From positions 1 to 32,044 of IMG/VR virus record IMGVR_UViG_3300042887_001097: DNA of 32,044 bases. The stretch is one strand, 5' to 3'. Positions 7,435 to 13,605 of this stretch are shown piece by piece. Every line of letters starts with the position of its first letter. Positions within the stretch are counted from its first letter, which is position 1. The notes under the pieces are model-generated. The model saw nothing but the letters and a program-made list of their open reading frames with translations, was not told where the DNA came from and did no database searches. The stretch comes from a virus. A program made the position numbers and the translations under genes.

Positions 7435-7914
7435 TCAAGCAGCTTTCTTAGATTCTTGTAACAATTGTGGTTTGAATTCCTTCAAATCGTTACTAATCTC
7501 AATCTTGCGTGGTTTCTTATGGTCAGGAATAATATTTTCCAAACCAATACGCAAAATACCATCCTTAAATTCTGCGCCACGAACTTCGATTGTGTCAGCT
7601 ACGGTAAGTGTCTTAGTAAAAGACCGAGTGCCAATGCCACGATGTAGATAGGTCACTTCAACCTCTTTATCCTTCTTTTCACCTTTGACCGTCAAGTTAC
7701 CATCTTCAACAGTAATATCAATTTCATCTTTGCTAAAACCAGCAACGGCAAGTTCAACAACATACCGATTGTCGTCTAGCTTAATGATATTGTGTGGAGG
7801 GAAAGTAGAAGGCTTCTGAGTTGCATCAAGCATCTTCTCAACATCATCAAAAAATCTATCAAATCCCAGCATTGATTGGGATAAAGGTCCAAATGAAATA
7901 CGACCTAGTGTCAT
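7435..7914 (-). CDS. Small heat-shock protein (Hsp20/IbpA family)
   Basis: 159 residues, full length for the family. A short N-terminal arm (FGPLSQSMLGFDRFFDDVEKM) precedes the alpha-crystallin domain from about residue 42 (HNIIKLDDNRYVVELAVAGF), with KDEIDITVEDGNLTVKGEK and the usual GILRIGLE strand, then a C-terminal tail. It holds unfolding proteins in a soluble form, without ATP. Marine and freshwater T4-like phages often carry one, where it may help capsid assembly or infected-cell proteostasis. The gene has its own T4-type late promoter and a hairpin on each side, so it forms a separate unit. AAGGAG lies upstream of the ATG. Confidence 0.95.
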   Translation of the reverse strand: MTLGRISFGPLSQSMLGFDRFFDDVEKMLDATQKPSTFPPHNIIKLDDNRYVVELAVAGFSKDEIDITVEDGNLTVKGEKKDKEVEVTYLHRGIGTRSFTKTLTVADTIEVRGAEFKDGILRIGLENIIPDHKKPRKIEISNDLKEFKPQLLQESKKAA

Positions 7915-7941
7915 GTTTTATCTCCTTGTAAGCGAGTTGTC

Positions 7942-7967
7942 AAAAATGCGGCCCATTAGGCGCCGCA
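7942..7967 (-). terminator. Rho-independent terminator after RegA, doubling as 5' hairpin of the sHSP late mRNA
   Basis: Minus-strand TGCGGC, loop GCCTAATGG, GCCGCA, then TTTTT. Six GC-rich pairs and a five-T run. It ends transcripts coming through RegA (stop at 7986), yet it lies just downstream of the late promoter at 7979-7972, whose predicted start (about 7966) falls at the first bases of the stem. Confidence 0.75.
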
Positions 7968-7971
7968 CCAT

Positions 7972-7979
7972 TATTTATA
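7972..7979 (-). promoter_or_regulatory. T4-type late promoter for the sHSP gene
   Basis: Exact TATAAATA on the minus strand, the octamer recognised by the gp55-containing polymerase of T4-like phages; a gp55 gene is in this window. It sits in the short gap after RegA, 58 bases ahead of the sHSP ATG. Confidence 0.75.
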
Positions 7980-7985
7980 TAACAA

Positions 7986-8390
7986 TTAATATTCGTTTGG
8001 CTTTTTGCCAATATTATACTTGGCAATTAAATTCCAATCGTCTTTTTCTTTAAACGAAATAATCTTAATCTGGTGGAGTGGTGCAATATTATCTTCAATT
8101 ACTTTACGATTCAATATCTTTACCAGGCCCCATTCCTCTAGCAAATTCGCAATAGCATTCCGTCTTTGGATGTCATTCTCGGATATGTTAGAAGGCTTGC
8201 CATCTAAGGCAAACAATTCTTTAAAATGCACAATGTAATAACGACCTTGCTTATGTAAAATATGGCAAGATTGATACAACACCTTTTCTTTGCGAGAAGA
8301 AACACCAATGCGGGTAAGAGTTTCTCTTACCTTCAAAAAATCATCCTGCTCATTGAGGCTTACCTCAACAAACTGCGCTAAGTCAACCAT
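7986..8390 (-). CDS. regA: RegA translational repressor
   Basis: 134 residues (T4 RegA is 122). An RNA-binding protein that represses translation of early phage mRNAs, including its own and those of clamp-loader genes in T4. The hallmarks are TRIGVSSRKEKVLYQSCHIL, then GRYYIVHFKELFALDG, LLEEWGLVKI, and ISFKEKDDWNLIAKYNIGKK; all match T4 RegA closely in order and spacing. One base separates it from the gp62 stop. The position after gp62 is the same as in T4. The C-terminal extension KKPNEY is short and not distinctive. Confidence 0.97.
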   Translation of the reverse strand: MVDLAQFVEVSLNEQDDFLKVRETLTRIGVSSRKEKVLYQSCHILHKQGRYYIVHFKELFALDGKPSNISENDIQRRNAIANLLEEWGLVKILNRKVIEDNIAPLHQIKIISFKEKDDWNLIAKYNIGKKPNEY

Positions 8391-8391
8391 G

Positions 8392-8775
8392 TTACTTCCT
8401 TAATCCACCTGTGTCGGTTTGTTCTTTTAGTTGTTGGATTTGGTCTTTGCTTAGTAGTCGGAGAGCCTCTCGGGCTTTCGATTCTGAGAATCCATAGAAC
8501 GATTTGATACATGATAAATCTTCACTTTTCTCAGCCTTAACCCACTTTGCAAATGGTCGCTTTTGCGACCTCACAGTATTTAGTAAAAAGTCATTTTGCA
8601 GTTTTTTATCAATAAAATGCCTGCGGTTCATCTCATTTGCAAACAAAACGCAATCTTTATGATAAGATAAACTTCGGTTGATGATGAATGGATTGTATTC
8701 TTTTTCAGTCAATTCATCAACAATGAGCTGTTTCTTACTTTGCAGAATCTCTTTTACATAGTCAAATGGGCTCAT
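8392..8775 (-). CDS. 62: Clamp loader small subunit gp62
   Basis: 127 residues, shorter than T4 gp62 (187) but similar to aquatic T4-like versions. It pairs with gp44 to load the gp45 sliding clamp. Features are NPFIINRSLSYHKDCVLFAN, EMNRRHF, RSQKRPFAKWVKAEK and a C-terminal helix with FGFSESKAREALRLLS-like pattern (YGFSESKAREALRLL). Identification leans on this RPFAKW segment and on position between gp44 and RegA. Its start overlaps the gp44 stop (ATGA), which in T4 also sets the 4:1 gp44:gp62 ratio by coupling. Confidence 0.92.
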   Translation of the reverse strand: MSPFDYVKEILQSKKQLIVDELTEKEYNPFIINRSLSYHKDCVLFANEMNRRHFIDKKLQNDFLLNTVRSQKRPFAKWVKAEKSEDLSCIKSFYGFSESKAREALRLLSKDQIQQLKEQTDTGGLRK

Positions 8776-9704
8776 ACAAACTCGCAGGATACCATTAGTT
8801 CAGTCAAACATGCCACAGTATTAATTTCTTGGTCTGCAACAAACGCAGCCTTATACTGATAGTCAGCAAGAATAACAACAGCTTGAGGTATAGAGGTTGG
8901 TTTTAAGAGGTCGTAAAGTGTATCATATAATTTACGAAAAAGGGCTGTATTGTCTATTTCGTGAGACGCTACCCACTTACGAATCGCACCAAAATCTTTT
9001 GATGAAATGTGCTTTGATAGTTCATCAATTGATACATCAGCAATTTGTGAAAGAATACCAGTATCAATTTTACCAAACTGTGAGTAACGCTGAAGTTCAT
9101 TCAACACACGGCGAAAATCTGGAAAGTGTTTCTTAACAAGTTCTGCCAAAACCTTATCATCAGCGTCAACTTTTTCACTTTGCAAAATTGATTGAACCCG
9201 TTTAAAGAAAGCGGATGCCATCTTGGCCTTCTCACCATTCTTTAGACCAAAGTCAATCACCGCACAACGAGAATGTAGTGGTTCAATAATACGGTTCTTG
9301 TAATTACAGGTGAAAATGAATGAGCAGTTGCTAGCGAATTCTTCAATCGCATTACGCAAAGCAGGTTGAGTTGAATTAGGATTTAGATAATCAGCCTCAT
9401 CGATAATGATGACCTTTCGGCCACCAGACAATGACATTGACGAAGCATAATTTTTAATTTTGGTTCTGAATGTATCAATACCACTCTCATCAGAACCGTT
9501 GATGACCATGTAATCGCAACCAATTTCGTTGCACATGGCCTTAGCGATGGTTGTTTTGCCTACGCCTGCACCACCACTCAGGAGTAAATTTGGAATCTGT
9601 TTCTGATTCACATACTCCTGAAATGGTTGTTTCAAACGGTCAGGTAGAATACAATCTTCAACCGTTTGAGGGCGATACTTCTCTGTCCATAACAGATGTT
9701 CCAT
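8772..9704 (-). CDS. 44: Clamp loader ATPase gp44
   Basis: 310 residues (T4 gp44 is 319). AAA+ ATPase of the sliding-clamp loader. N-terminal WTEKYRPQTVEDCILP is the RFC-type box II, Walker A is GGAGVGKT (44-51), Walker B is IIIDEADYL (about 99-107), and the SRC arginine finger follows in EPLHSRCAVIDFG. It lies between gp45 and gp62 as expected. A 35-base gap with CCTCAC/GTGAGGA ahead of the ATG provides a ribosome site (GAGGATTTTATATT). No anomalies. Confidence 0.97.
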   Translation of the reverse strand: MEHLLWTEKYRPQTVEDCILPDRLKQPFQEYVNQKQIPNLLLSGGAGVGKTTIAKAMCNEIGCDYMVINGSDESGIDTFRTKIKNYASSMSLSGGRKVIIIDEADYLNPNSTQPALRNAIEEFASNCSFIFTCNYKNRIIEPLHSRCAVIDFGLKNGEKAKMASAFFKRVQSILQSEKVDADDKVLAELVKKHFPDFRRVLNELQRYSQFGKIDTGILSQIADVSIDELSKHISSKDFGAIRKWVASHEIDNTALFRKLYDTLYDLLKPTSIPQAVVILADYQYKAAFVADQEINTVACLTELMVSCEFV

Positions 9705-9739
9705 AATATAAAATCCTCACAAAATACAACATAATAAAA

Positions 9740-9919
9740 TTAATCACGCTCGTTTAAGCGAGCAACAACCACCAGAATATCCTCATCAATAATAATTTCT
9801 CTATCATTGACCATCACAATTACAGTTCCACTATCGTTACTTTCACGAGCATGTGAAACATGTGATGGATTAATTGCTACTGGTAAGTTGCGGTCTTTCT
9901 CAACGAAATATTTAATCAT
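9740..9919 (-). CDS. Small hypothetical protein between gp45 and gp44, 59 aa
   Basis: Begins MIKYFVEKDRNLPVAINPSH and includes GTVIVMVNDREIIIDEDILV, ending in ARLNERD. The alternating hydrophobics suggest a small beta-rich fold. The ATG shares one base with the gp45 stop (TAATG). The region is fully open and protein-like, so I take it as a real gene. Position inside the replisome operon suggests expression with gp45 and gp44, but nothing shows function; T4 has different small genes (for example rpbA) near here. Confidence 0.75.
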   Translation of the reverse strand: MIKYFVEKDRNLPVAINPSHVSHARESNDSGTVIVMVNDREIIIDEDILVVVARLNERD

Positions 9920-10605
9920 TAAGCAACCTTTTCAAACTTAGAACCCTGCTCAGTTGTAATCCAATACTGAAGCGAGACAGATTTGTTTTTGAAGTGTGAG
10001 ATACCTTTAGATGATACAGAAACATCATAGGTGCCAGGAAGAATCTTGGTGATGTTTTCTGTTTTGAAAATCATACGATACTTGTCACCACTACCTTCTG
10101 CGATTTCGAGAGCATCGGTGTGAGCAGAATCATTCTGCAAATCGAGTGTAACAATACTGATTTTCTTACCATCAGATTCAATAGCAACTTGTGGTGAAGA
10201 TAACACAGAAGCTGCACGGAGAACCCAATCAAAATCTTCAGCTTTCAATTCAAATTTGATTTCAGCATCAGGCATTGTTAGCGCTTTCTCAGGCGGCGTA
10301 ACAATCATATTTGCAGGTGTAAAGCGATATTTAATCTTACTACGACCTTTGTTACCAACGATAGTAACTTGTTTCTCATCAAACTCAAATGATGGGTCAT
10401 CTTTGTGTAGAGAAATAACCGACAAGAAATTGTTCAGGTCATAGATACCAAACTCCGCAGGAATTTCTTCTTTAATATCAACTTCTGCGAGAATGTTTTT
10501 GTGTGAAGAAACCGTTTTAAGTTTCTTACCAGGTTTAAACATGATGCCTTGATTAATTGCACCAAAGTTTTTTAATACTGAGATTGTTTCATTAGATAAT
10601 TTCAT
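9919..10605 (-). CDS. 45: Sliding clamp gp45
   Basis: 228 residues, the same length as T4 gp45. A trimeric processivity clamp that holds gp43 on DNA, and in T4-like phages also activates late transcription with gp33 and gp55. MKLSNETISVLKNFGAINQGI at the start and FGIYDLNNFLSVISL are typical of the family. LKAEDFDWVLRAASVLSSPQ begins the second repeat, and the ending lies near QYWITTEQGSKFEKVA. The order gp45-gp44-gp62-RegA is that of T4. Because late promoters are found in this window, its late-transcription role probably applies too. Confidence 0.96.
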   Translation of the reverse strand: MKLSNETISVLKNFGAINQGIMFKPGKKLKTVSSHKNILAEVDIKEEIPAEFGIYDLNNFLSVISLHKDDPSFEFDEKQVTIVGNKGRSKIKYRFTPANMIVTPPEKALTMPDAEIKFELKAEDFDWVLRAASVLSSPQVAIESDGKKISIVTLDLQNDSAHTDALEIAEGSGDKYRMIFKTENITKILPGTYDVSVSSKGISHFKNKSVSLQYWITTEQGSKFEKVA

Positions 10606-10619
10606 TTAAAACTCCATAA

Positions 10620-10985
10620 TTAAGATTTATCACTAACAGAATATAGTATATCATGCTCATAAAGAAACATGAGGCAACAAAGAGCATGTGCTAGATGGTG
10701 TCTGCCTGATTCGGGGTCAATCTGCTCACCTTCTTTATATGCCCATAAATGCCTTTGGGCGGCATCAAAGTATCTACGCTTCGAATCGGGAACATGTTTC
10801 CAATTATCAGGTTCATACTTCTCTGCACCAAAGGTTAATACATCAACTGTCGCTTTTAATGCAAGTGGTGGTAGCAAACCATATCGCAATTTGCCGCCAT
10901 CAAATTTACGACCACCTGTTGTAGCATTTTGGGAAGCCTTAACGGCATCCCAATCGCTCATCATTTCATCACGACCACTGGACAT
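10620..10985 (-). CDS. DUF5664 / MazZ-like dATP/dGTP diphosphohydrolase
   Basis: 121 residues. GRKFDGGKLRYGLLPPLALK, then DVLTFGAEKYEPDNWKHV, RYFDAAQRHLWAYKEGEQID and SGRHHLAHALCCLMFL: the DUF5664 signature, now described as the dATP/dGTP diphosphohydrolase N-terminal domain. The family contains MazZ, which in 2-aminoadenine phages removes dGTP/dATP. No PurZ or DatZ is seen here, so a Z-DNA genome is not implied. Acidic and His residues for metal binding (E55, D74, H79, D90, E92, H96-H97) are present. The start overlaps the glycosyltransferase stop (TAATG). Confidence 0.8.
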   Translation of the reverse strand: MSSGRDEMMSDWDAVKASQNATTGGRKFDGGKLRYGLLPPLALKATVDVLTFGAEKYEPDNWKHVPDSKRRYFDAAQRHLWAYKEGEQIDPESGRHHLAHALCCLMFLYEHDILYSVSDKS

Positions 10986-11800
10986 TATAGGCGACCTGTA
11001 TATTGTGCAACAGAAGGCATATTACCAGTAAATGCGTAAGTACCAATGTGTTGTGTTTTCATCCAAGGACATAACCAAACTTGTCCGCCAATTTTACGCC
11101 ACATCTGACAGAACATATAATCTTCACTTAGGTAACGGTCTGAACCGCCGCCTGTAATTGATTCTGCGGTGTCGATTACTGTATCAAAGTAGGCATGAAT
11201 GTAACGAGTGCCATCAAAGTTAGCTTGACCAACATGGTCAGGTTTATAGTGAATCATTGGATAAGCATCTTTCATCTTATCAAATACATGGCGTTTAACC
11301 ATCATATAACCTGTACCAATTTCTAATACTTCTAGTGGGTCTGTAACCTGAAATTGTTTTGTTCCTTTTACCACATTGAAAACATATTCACCAACAAGGT
11401 TCTCTAACTCTCTTGGTTCCATATTTGGATGATTTCGTGCCGCTTGTGCTACATTACCCCAATTGATTGACTTCTTAGGATAAGGACCACCAATTACATC
11501 TTTATCTAATGCTAACATAGCAATTACATCTTGTGGATTGTAATGAATGTCGCTATCGATAAAAAGTAAATGTGTGAAATCTGAACGGAGAAATTCATCT
11601 ACAAGATAGTTACGGGCTCTTGTGATGAGTGATTCATTAAACAGGAAAGAGAATTTTGTTTCGATACCATATTTGGCCATGGTAGTTTGTAAATCGAGGC
11701 ACGATTTGATGTATAAGCCGTGGGCCATGCCGCCATACATCGGTGTTGCCACAAACACCTTATTCTTTTTTAAATCTTCAATTTTTACTTGTATTTCCAT
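10985..11800 (-). CDS. Glycosyltransferase-like protein (GT-A fold)
   Basis: 271 residues. KVFVATPMYGGMAHGLYIKS opens a nucleotide-sugar-type Rossmann region. SLITRARNYLVDEFLRSDFT leads into HLLFIDSDIHYNPQDV, whose D82-S-D84 is the metal-binding DxD. A middle part with EIGTGYMMVKRHVFDKM follows, and YLSEDYMFCQMWRKIGGQVW supplies the usual acidic catalytic region. Families of this form occur in many T4-like phages. The target (DNA bases, capsid or host glycan) is unknown. It is one base-overlapped with the MazZ-like gene. A possible link to DNA modification is inference only. Confidence 0.75.
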   Translation of the reverse strand: MEIQVKIEDLKKNKVFVATPMYGGMAHGLYIKSCLDLQTTMAKYGIETKFSFLFNESLITRARNYLVDEFLRSDFTHLLFIDSDIHYNPQDVIAMLALDKDVIGGPYPKKSINWGNVAQAARNHPNMEPRELENLVGEYVFNVVKGTKQFQVTDPLEVLEIGTGYMMVKRHVFDKMKDAYPMIHYKPDHVGQANFDGTRYIHAYFDTVIDTAESITGGGSDRYLSEDYMFCQMWRKIGGQVWLCPWMKTQHIGTYAFTGNMPSVAQYTGRL

Positions 11801-11816
11801 GACAACTCCATAAACG

Positions 11817-11854
11817 AAAAAAGAGGAAGTAACACCTATATGTATTACTTCCTC
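11817..11854 (-). terminator. Rho-independent terminator after the winged-helix gene
   Basis: Minus-strand GAGGAAGTAA, 12-base loop, TTACTTCCTC, then TTTTTT. Ten perfect pairs. It ends the transcript of the winged-helix gene just above the glycosyltransferase gene. A small extra hairpin (CCTAAA-ATAG-TTTAGG) overlaps the stop codon upstream. Confidence 0.85.
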
Positions 11855-11874
11855 ATCGCTTTTCCTAAACTATT

Positions 11875-12150
11875 TTAGGCAAAAGCACGCTCTCCCTGAG
11901 CACGGATGGCAGCGATACCAGCGGCAACAATGCGCTTAGTTGGCTGACCAAGGCGATAGAAAGAAACTTTGTCGCCATTTGCGTTGACACGGCTGTTCAA
12001 ATAGATTGCATGACCTTCATTACGCAACTCATTGATGGTTGCAGATGGGTTAGCAATACCAAAAACAGATTGCATCTTCTGAGCGGTTAGTGTGTTATAC
12101 TCGCTGTCTTTGGACAAATAGGCGAGAACTCGAGCTTTAGCTGACTTCAT
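11875..12150 (-). CDS. Winged-helix DNA-binding-like protein, 91 aa
   Basis: MKSAKARVLAYLSKDSEYNT followed by LTAQKMQSVFGIANPSATIN, then ELRNEGHAIYLN with a beta wing (GDKVSFYRLG) and a C-terminal helix ending AIRAQGERAFA. The helix-helix-recognition helix (SATINELRNEG)-wing order is that of small winged-helix proteins seen in T4-like phages. DNA binding and a regulatory role are inferred. The ATG at 12150 has GGAG nine bases upstream and starts the conserved-looking sequence, so the ATG 42 bases earlier is not used. The gene is a one-gene unit between two terminators, and its 115-base leader carries inverted repeats. Confidence 0.75.
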   Translation of the reverse strand: MKSAKARVLAYLSKDSEYNTLTAQKMQSVFGIANPSATINELRNEGHAIYLNSRVNANGDKVSFYRLGQPTKRIVAAGIAAIRAQGERAFA

Positions 12151-12164
12151 TACAAAATACTCCA

Positions 12165-12208
12165 ATAAAAATGGTCTCAACATGGTAAACATTTGAGAGG
12201 AGACCGTT
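12165..12208 (-). promoter_or_regulatory. Leader with two competing stem-loops ahead of the winged-helix gene
   Basis: On the minus strand GGTCTC pairs with GAGACC about 20 bases later, followed by ATTTTTATT. Alternatively TCTCAA inside this stretch pairs with TTGAGA across ATGTTTACCATG. The two stems share bases, so only one can form at a time. The outer one is followed by a T-rich run like a terminator. A leader attenuator or an operator for the gene's own product are possibilities; neither is shown. Confidence 0.35.
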
Positions 12209-12267
12209 CTCTCAAATTCAATATAGTAAGTGTATCACAGGATGAACCAAGTGTGAGGCAAAGAATG

Positions 12268-12293
12268 AAAAAAGACCCGGCTATTGCCGGGTC
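12268..12293 (-). terminator. Rho-independent terminator after the AAA+ gene
   Basis: Minus-strand GACCCGGC, loop AATA, GCCGGGTC, TTTTTT. Eight perfect GC-rich pairs, 23 bases past the stop of the AAA+ gene. Confidence 0.93.
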
Positions 12294-12315
12294 AAGTGCC
12301 GAACTACTACTATGA

Positions 12316-13512
12316 TTAGATAATTTGGTCATCTACCTTAGGTTGCTCTTCGGTAATTTCAGGTTGTGGCTCAGGTTGTGGTGCCATAATTTCTTCAACT
12401 GAAGCACCAGCATCTACCTTGGTATACAAGTCAACAAAACTTGCCTTAGTGTCATCATCAAAGCGGTTCAAACACAAGGTAATTGCCTTCATCTTATCAC
12501 CAAAGATACCGTATGTTTCAACAATATGCACAAGGCGGCGAGTAGAAATCACTTCATCGCAACCGCCATCAGCAAAGGTACGGCGAATCACATCAGCCCA
12601 TGTAACAAGTTTCTCGGCGAAATCATTATCAGATTTACCAACTGAGGTCAATTCTTTTTCGATAATTTTACGCTCAGTTTTTACAGGAGGAAATTCTTGT
12701 TCCATCGTGGTACGAAAACGCTCTAAGAAGGCTTCGTTAAGCACATTGGTGAACATGTAACGACCATCGTCTGAACCTTTACCTTTGGTGTTCGCAGTAG
12801 CAAACACAGTAAAACCAGGTGCAGGTGTAATCAACTCACCTTTTTTCTTCAACATAAATGGTTTGCCTTCGAGCACACGCTGTAATGAGGAAAGATTCTG
12901 AGCACCATAATCAATCTCATCAATACAGAGAACAGCACCTTGACGAGCAGCCGTGGTTACGGGACCATCACGCCATTCCATATTGCCATCAATCAACACA
13001 TAGTTACCAAGCAAATCACTTTCATCGGTTTCAGGTGTCATTGATACGCAAACGAATTTACGCTTTGCTTTGGCACAGGCCTGTTCAATAGACATTGTTT
13101 TACCGTTGCCAGAATGACCTGATACAAAAACAGGAAAGAACCGCATAGATTGAACGATTGAATATACATCATCAAAGTTACCAAACGGAACATAATTTTT
13201 GTATGCCGTAGGTACTAGATTGGTTGTATCCAAGTCCGTTTGAACATTTTGAATTTTACGGTCAGATTTTTCAGGTTGTTTCGTCATGGGAATAACTTGT
13301 GCTTGTAATGCAGGCATCGTATTTACACCAGATTGTGGTACACGGTATTCACCACGACCAACTTTATTACTATCATCTTTAGTAAAAAATTGGGTTGATT
13401 TGAGACCTAGTTTGGTTGCAATAGTTTTAATTTCTGCTTTAGTGATTGTTTGCTTACCAGTAGCAATCAAAGCATCAATAAATTTTTGTTTCATTTCGGC
13501 ACGACTAATCAT
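12316..13512 (-). CDS. MoxR/CobS-type AAA+ ATPase
   Basis: 398 residues. An N-terminal 60 residues (a small helical domain), a Pro/Gln-rich linker, then an AAA+ core: Walker A GHSGNGKT (132-139), Walker B VLCIDEID (194-201), sensor 1 FATANTKGKG, and an LERFRTTMEQEF arginine-finger region. The sequence is of the CobS/MoxR group, and in cyanophages such proteins are called CobS. Nothing here supports cobalamin synthesis. MoxR ATPases usually work with a VWA-domain protein, and such a protein is encoded directly upstream. The likely role is chaperone-like remodelling or metal insertion. The C-terminal tail is rich in Pro, Gln and Glu. It has its own promoter module and a terminator. Confidence 0.9.
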   Translation of the reverse strand: MISRAEMKQKFIDALIATGKQTITKAEIKTIATKLGLKSTQFFTKDDSNKVGRGEYRVPQSGVNTMPALQAQVIPMTKQPEKSDRKIQNVQTDLDTTNLVPTAYKNYVPFGNFDDVYSIVQSMRFFPVFVSGHSGNGKTMSIEQACAKAKRKFVCVSMTPETDESDLLGNYVLIDGNMEWRDGPVTTAARQGAVLCIDEIDYGAQNLSSLQRVLEGKPFMLKKKGELITPAPGFTVFATANTKGKGSDDGRYMFTNVLNEAFLERFRTTMEQEFPPVKTERKIIEKELTSVGKSDNDFAEKLVTWADVIRRTFADGGCDEVISTRRLVHIVETYGIFGDKMKAITLCLNRFDDDTKASFVDLYTKVDAGASVEEIMAPQPEPQPEITEEQPKVDDQII

Positions 13513-13523
13513 AATAAAAAAGC

Positions 13524-13605
13524 TCCTATCACAGTTTATACTACCATTATATCAGAAATGGTAGGCTTTGTCAAGCCTACCTGTTGCATGGAAACAACAC
13601 TCAGG
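13524..13605 (-). repeat. Promoter module, copy A (upstream of the AAA+ gene)
   Basis: About 80 bases almost identical in layout to copy B at 15996-16078. In order it has CCTGA, a hairpin (TGTTG-TTTCCATG-CAACA), AGGCTTGACAA, TGATATAATGGTAGTATAAA, and AGG. The -35 sits in the loop of a second perfect inverted repeat (GGTAGGC...GCCTACC). The preceding gene's TGA stop lies inside the first CCTGA. Confidence 0.85.
13546..13574 (-). promoter_or_regulatory. Consensus sigma-70 promoter for the AAA+ gene
   Basis: TTGACA at 13574-13569, 17 bases, TATAAT at 13551-13546; perfect in both boxes and in spacing. The ATG at 13512 follows 34 bases later with AGGAG between. The host sigma-70 polymerase should read it at once, which fits early expression. 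Confidence 0.88.

Noticed and set aside
7915-7943. TTGACA (7943-7938) with TAAAAC 17 bases on, as a promoter for the sHSP gene
   Set aside because: The -35 lies in the terminator T-run and the start would fall within the coding region; the -10 matches four of six only.
10620-10985. Evidence for a 2-aminoadenine genome from the MazZ-like gene
   Set aside because: DUF5664 is broad among phages; no PurZ or DatZ in the window, and gp43 is the family-B type.
10669-11031. Plus-strand frame of 120 codons opposite the DUF5664 gene
   Set aside because: Antisense shadow; covers a gene with clear family motifs.
12151-12192. 14-residue longer start of the winged-helix protein
   Set aside because: These codons translate the ribosome-binding region; the ATG at 12150 is well placed after GGAG.
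12205-12245. Extended -10 (TGATACACT) ahead of the winged-helix gene
   Set aside because: No acceptable -35 at the right distance. Some promoter is expected here because of the terminator upstream, but I cannot point to it.
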